Shown in pieces: positions 60,060-64,000 of a stretch of 64,000 nucleotides of DNA. The notes beneath the pieces are model-generated. The model was not told the DNA's origin, did no database searches, and saw nothing but the letters and a program-made list of their open reading frames with translations. This DNA is from Leishmania donovani (Eukaryota > Euglenozoa > Kinetoplastea > Trypanosomatida > Trypanosomatidae): assembly GCF_000227135.1 (NCBI RefSeq), contig NC_018243.1:272923-336922 (forward strand). The letters are read 5' to 3'. Position 1 is the stretch's first letter. Every line of letters starts with the position of its first letter. The translations under genes were made by a program, and so were the position numbers.

Positions 60060-60647
60060 TCAGTGTCCAGCTGATGATCGGCTGGCCCACGCAGCGAGCT
60101 CGTCAAAGGGCACCTGGCCGGAGCCGTTGTCGTCGATTTCCTTGAAGATTGTGTCCGGATCCTCAATGACAAGGCCCCACTCACCCATCTTCGGCACGGC
60201 GGCCTTGAACTCCCTCGCGTCCACCAGCATGTTGCCGGAGGTGTCGATCTCGTCAAACATGACGGTGAGCTCGAGGTAGTCGTATATGTAGCACAGTATC
60301 AGCCGAAACTCAAGAAATTCGACAACCTCGTCGTCGCATTGGCCGACGCCAGAGGTGTTGCCCATGCTCTTTGCCTTAGTGAAGGCACGTTTCACGATGC
60401 TGCGCAGGCGCGTCGTAAACTCATCGAGCTGGAGGATGCTCACACAGCCCTGGTAGACCTCCTCCATCGTGAGCTTTTCCGTGTCGCTCTGGCAGAACCT
60501 CTTAAAAAGCTCGATGTGGAGCTCCTTGTCCTCGGGCGTCTTCTGGCGGGGCAGGCGCTGACAAATTTTCTCCCACGCGACCTTGCGGTCAGCGGCAGTC
60601 TTGTCCTCGCTGGGCTTCCGGGCAGCCTTGGTAGCGTTGCAGCCCAT
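60060..60647 (-). CDS. Calflagin / flagellar calcium-binding protein (FCaBP family)
   Basis: A 195-residue EF-hand protein of the kinetoplastid calflagin family, calcium sensors of the flagellar membrane. It starts at the ATG at 60,647 with MGCNATKAARKPSEDK: Gly2 for myristate and Cys3 for palmitate, followed by a basic patch, the usual raft and flagellum targeting signal. Family hallmarks include TAADRKVAWEKICQRLPR, LQLDEFTTRL, FLEFRLILCYIYDYLELTVM and the final ELAAWAS. EF-hand 4 is canonical (DDNGSGQVPFDE, near 165-177). EF-hand 3 (DTSGNMLVDARE) has good ligands but Met where Gly is usual, as in other members. EF-hand 1 (near 50-62) has lost its ligands. Only one copy is seen, whereas trypanosomes usually have an array. 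A run of 12 A in the mRNA sense (plus-strand T at 60,662-60,673) lies just upstream of the start codon. Confidence 0.9.
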   Translation of the reverse strand: MGCNATKAARKPSEDKTAADRKVAWEKICQRLPRQKTPEDKELHIELFKRFCQSDTEKLTMEEVYQGCVSILQLDEFTTRLRSIVKRAFTKAKSMGNTSGVGQCDDEVVEFLEFRLILCYIYDYLELTVMFDEIDTSGNMLVDAREFKAAVPKMGEWGLVIEDPDTIFKEIDDNGSGQVPFDELAAWASRSSAGH

Positions 60648-60661
60648 TGTGATGAGCACTA

Positions 60662-60673
60662 TTTTTTTTTTTT
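60662..60673 (+). repeat. T homopolymer run (12 T) in the calflagin leader
   Basis: Twelve T on the plus strand give an A12 tract ending about 14 bases before the calflagin ATG in the transcript. It would lie in the 5'UTR. Confidence 0.7.
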
Positions 60674-63323
60674 CGGAAGTCAGCAGAGTGTCTTGAAATG
60701 AGTCTCTTCGCTGAAAAAATCACCGGTCCACAGGCAGTAATTGCTGCAATGTCGAATGTGCTAGACGTAGACGATGAAGAGACGCAGAAAGGCGACAGTA
60801 ATCGATGAAGAAAGTAAAGGTTTTTCGAGAGAGTACCCCCAAAGAGCATGGTTGCAGTTGCGATGGTGCGAAAAGACATAAGTGTCTCGCTGCAGTGAAA
60901 ACTATGTATCGGATGAGCGATTCGTCATGAGTCACAAAGCAAGCGACTTCCAGTGGCGAAATCGGTTATCCTCTAGCTACCAAAATCATACGCTATGTGA
61001 CTATTCTTGTCTCTAGTTTTGACAGAAAGTCAGCAGAAAGCTCGGTGGATTAATTCTTGTTTGTTGTTTTCAACTTTACACCCTCAGCGAATGTCATTCT
61101 CGCTTCAGAGACGTAGCGGCACAATAAAAGAAGAAAATCACTAGGGCTGAGCTGCATTTGCCGACCCATCCTCGCTTCAGTTCCTCACGCCTCCTTCCAA
61201 TCTAGAGAGCACTGTACAGAGCTGCACTTTACGCCTGTAGAAAGGCGCTCGTCAGCAAATCCTCGAGTCAGCGATAAAGCCAGTGCATATGGTATGAGAC
61301 TTTGCTCGAGAACCAGAGCGCGTGACTACACGCCCTCCTTCTAGTTGGCACTGTCAAAACACAACAAATTCTGTTCCCGCCAGTCACCCCCACCCCCTTC
61401 TACGCACGCCCGATAGCATTCAGAGCACCTTGCATGACTTTAAGGCGTCCACGAAAGTCTTTACAACCTTCGCGCGCTTGTACAGAACTTTCCCTCCACT
61501 CACCATCCTCCACCCCCCGACCTCTCTTTCCTCCTCGCCCTCAAAAATCCAAGTGACATCAACGTGGCATAGGGCTGACACAAGCACAAATTTCAACGCA
61601 ACAACCACGCTTGAAACTAGGCTTAAACTCACCCTCCAGAAACAGAAAGGCAAGCGCAACGTTGCCTCCCAAAGCTCGACGAGCGCACTGAAGGCAGCCT
61701 TTGGAAAAATGGAAATAGAGGCTGGTCACCGAGTTGCCGTGGTCTCACTGCAGAAAAAAGAAAAGCAACTTTCAGCGTCGTCAAGACCTTCGGCGCCTTG
61801 CCAAACAGTGAGCTGCTCACACGCAGGGTGCGCTGAAGCCCGCCAGCCGCTGCACGCCGTGGTTCCCGGTGAGCGCTCTGAGGAACGAGGACCCCCCCCC
61901 AGCGAGGAGACCGCTACACCCCCAAACGAATCGCACCATATTTCTGATCCGCATCAAGTTATAGGCACCTACGATGCAACTACGCACCAGACCTTAGCTG
62001 ACAGGAAACCTCAGAGACTCGTACACGCAGCCATCCTTCTGGCACCGCCTTCAGCCCGGCGACCCGATAATGACGCCTCCTCTACGCAGCGCTTTTGCAG
62101 AGTGCCCTTTCGTTTCGGCGGGAGAATGAGACGTGTGTTTGGGCGCCGAAACGGGAGTCCTTTGCATGTTGAGGAACCAACAGCCTCCCCAGAAACGGTC
62201 CGCGGCGAGGTTGGCAGATACTGACTTTTGCCCCGATCCAATAGAGCACAAAATCAGAGCTACGAGAACCCCCAAAACACAACACGGGGAAACACCGCTA
62301 TTGCCCTTTTTGAACGAAGCGAGAAGCCGGAAACCCCCTTATCACACAAAATTCACCCCGCCCACGCGGCAGCGAAGTAACGAAGCGACGGACCGCAGAA
62401 GCTCGCAAAAATACCACAGCCGCCCCGCAAGGACACATTCTGACGAGCCGGCCGCGGCCCCCCTTTCCAAAAAAAGCCCCCGTTTCCCCCGAACAAAGAG
62501 CCGAACGCCCCGGCCCCACACCTGAAGGTTTTCAAAAAAACGCAACGGCCCCCAGCATCCTTCCCGATGCGCAAAAAAGGAGTATTTCCAAACCTTAGCT
62601 TCACTGAAACCAATCCCCCAAAAACACGTTGTTGCTGTCGACACCCCTTCTTTGCTGTTCCGAAAAAAGAGCCATACTGCCGCAGCGCGCCGAAGCGCCA
62701 CCAACTCGTGCACGCACAGCTACGCCCATAAGGACGGTGAAAAGATAAGATTAAGGGAAGAACACCAGGCATGGTTTGACGGAAGGATATTGACCGGAAA
62801 AGACGGAAAGAAATTTCACGTAAGCCCATGTGCGCCACAACGCCTTTTACAGAAACCAAAGTAAGGCGAAAGCTCCCCAAGGGCTCCTTTGCAGAACGCC
62901 CAAGGATTGTTGGGATCGTTGAATAACGCCGTGGCTGCCGAGCGGACCCAGTGTAGACTTAGACACGACCTTCCGAAGACAGCGCCCTGGCGGCCTTACC
63001 GCCAACGCCGTCGTTAATAACTCAACAGTTGCCGGGGGCTACATGACGCACCTTCGGACTTTAATTATTTTTATCAGCTTAACAAAACATCTAGAATGCT
63101 GGCGCCCGAGGGTCGAAGACATCGTGCACAAAAAAAGGTTCCCCGGGTTTGGTTTTTGCGAACCTTTGTCACCAGGTGAGCAGATTTTTTAAACTGCGGC
63201 TGTTTGGCTGCTGCTTCAAAGAAGAAAGGGACCCCATAACCAAAATAGAGAAACAAACAGAGAAACGGACGCCCCGCCCACCGCAAATACCCCTGCCGCC
63301 GCCAAAAGCACGATTTTTTACCG

Positions 63324-63336
63324 CCCCCCCCCCCCA
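63324..63336 (+). repeat. C homopolymer run (about 13 C)
   Basis: A run of about thirteen C lies in the homopolymer-rich right end of the window. Its length is unreliable by nature. Confidence 0.6.
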
Positions 63337-64000
63337 CAAATGGCATTACGCCGCCGTCTTCCAACCACCAAAAAGCTGCGGATTACAAAAAAACTGCCAA
63401 ACAAAAAAGCCGTTGCCCTCGCCCCCCTTGCGTTTATCACTTCGTAGGAGTCGGCGCCCAGGGGCTACCTAAGTGGGTGGCTTTGGCGCTATCCATGGTA
63501 AAGTCAAAACACACTCCTTTCAAGGACGAGCCATCGTTTGCCCTTGCCAACTTAAGAAAAAGCCACCCGTGTAAGCGAAGGTGGCCCGCCGTTAAAGATG
63601 CCAGCGACCATACCCCGGGCGACGGCGCGGCCGGCGTCGCCATTCGGGGGCCCCCTCTAAAAAAGAAACACACACCAACAACGCACACCCCGGGGAGGGG
63701 GGGGGAATGAGAATGACCTTTGGGGGGCGCCCCTACTTCCACGGTTTTTTCAAAGCCCCTCTTCCTTTCCATGGTGGTGGGGTGGCCGCGCAAGGCTGGC
63801 TTTTCGGGAACTCATAAATAGGCGTTTGCGCGGCGTTTGGCGCCGAAGAGGGGCCAGCCATAGAGGCCCATTTCCCAGCCACAACCGGCGTTGGCCCCCT
63901 GCCCCCAACACCGTGCCCTGTTTCCGGGCCCCAAAGAGCCCCCACGAGTGTTTTCAGTTTTCAGGGCAGAGCAGGTTGTCTATAATTATTTTCCTTTGCG

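Larger units (their letters stand above)
60648..64000. other. Gene-free right end with A/C strand bias and homopolymer runs
   Basis: About 3.35 kb with no supportable gene on either strand. From 60,650 to about 61,300 it is A/T-rich. From about 61,320 the plus strand becomes strongly A/C-biased. From about 62,200 the sequence is broken up by many short runs of A, C, T or G, including a run of about 13 C near 63,324-63,336. One plus-strand open frame of 300 codons (61,322-62,224) begins with GTG and has no recognisable domain. I see no telomere repeat, no minicircle conserved block and no RNA gene. It may be the upstream boundary of the transcription unit, or poor-quality contig-end sequence. 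Confidence 0.5.

Noticed and set aside
61322..62224. Plus-strand open frame of 300 codons at the right end
   Set aside because: It begins with GTG, has no recognisable domain, is driven by the A/C-rich composition (Thr, Ser, Pro), and points against the direction of all genes. A transcript or a homologue would be needed to revive it.
62353..62880. Minus-strand open frame of 175 codons near the right end
   Set aside because: Phe/Gly/Arg-rich reading of homopolymer runs; no domain and uncertain sequence quality.
60648..64000. Telomere, minicircle or RNA gene at the right end
   Set aside because: No TTAGGG repeats, no GGGGTTGGTGTA-type block and no tRNA-like cloverleaf were seen by eye.
1..64000. 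CRISPR arrays, insertion sequences or bacterial-type promoters and terminators
   Set aside because: The window is eukaryotic; the only repeats seen are simple microsatellites and homopolymers.

Overview
The window reads as nuclear DNA of a trypanosomatid, most probably Leishmania or a close relative. The coding density is high and introns are absent. Every convincing gene lies on the minus strand and is separated by long, low-complexity intergenic stretches rich in (GT)n, (CA)n, polypurine and polypyrimidine tracts. This is the layout of a polycistronic unit matured by trans-splicing. The gene set fits: a 457-codon secreted GH18 chitinase of the Leishmania type, a calflagin (flagellar EF-hand protein), and an RRP1/Nop52 homologue with no cis-introns. 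From memory, Leishmania chromosome 16 carries the chitinase gene, so this is probably a syntenic segment; I could not check that here. The species cannot be fixed by eye.

In the direction of transcription (right to left) the order is: calflagin (60,647-60,060); a very large MGC-starting protein whose C-terminal module is a degenerate calflagin (58,787-53,823); a small coiled-coil hypothetical (52,884-51,991); RRP1/Nop52 (50,895-48,907); a 3.5-kb gap holding a frameshifted gene remnant near 47 kb; a zinc-finger protein kinase (45,346-43,283); a gap with a second frameshifted remnant near 42.3 kb; a nucleoplasmin-like protein (41,939-41,253); COP9 signalosome subunit 5 (40,251-38,830); a SET-domain methyltransferase (37,843-35,438); the A-type Fe-S assembly protein ISA1 (34,161-33,244); an EF-hand protein with a BILBO1-like N-terminus (31,861-29,960); a membrane-anchored spermidine-synthase-like methyltransferase (29,155-27,350); an auxin-efflux-carrier-type transporter (25,984-23,732); chitinase (22,611-21,238); and a 5,660-residue VPS13 lipid-transfer protein (19,139-2,157).

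The genes are not a functional operon: co-transcription here says little about shared pathways. Individual expression would depend on splice-acceptor and 3'UTR signals. Two local relations do carry meaning. First, calflagin and the giant next to it share an acylation-type N-terminus and a homologous module, so they probably arose by local duplication followed by expansion. Second, VPS13 ends in two dysferlin-type (DysF) domains instead of the usual terminal PH region.

The final stretch (about 61.0-64.0 kb) has no supportable gene. It is A/C-biased on the plus strand and, from about 62.2 kb, full of short homopolymer runs. It is either an unusual inter-unit region or low-quality contig-end sequence. 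Start sites below were set at the first ATG consistent with family alignment. Several longer open frames begin only at GTG or TTG codons and were trimmed.
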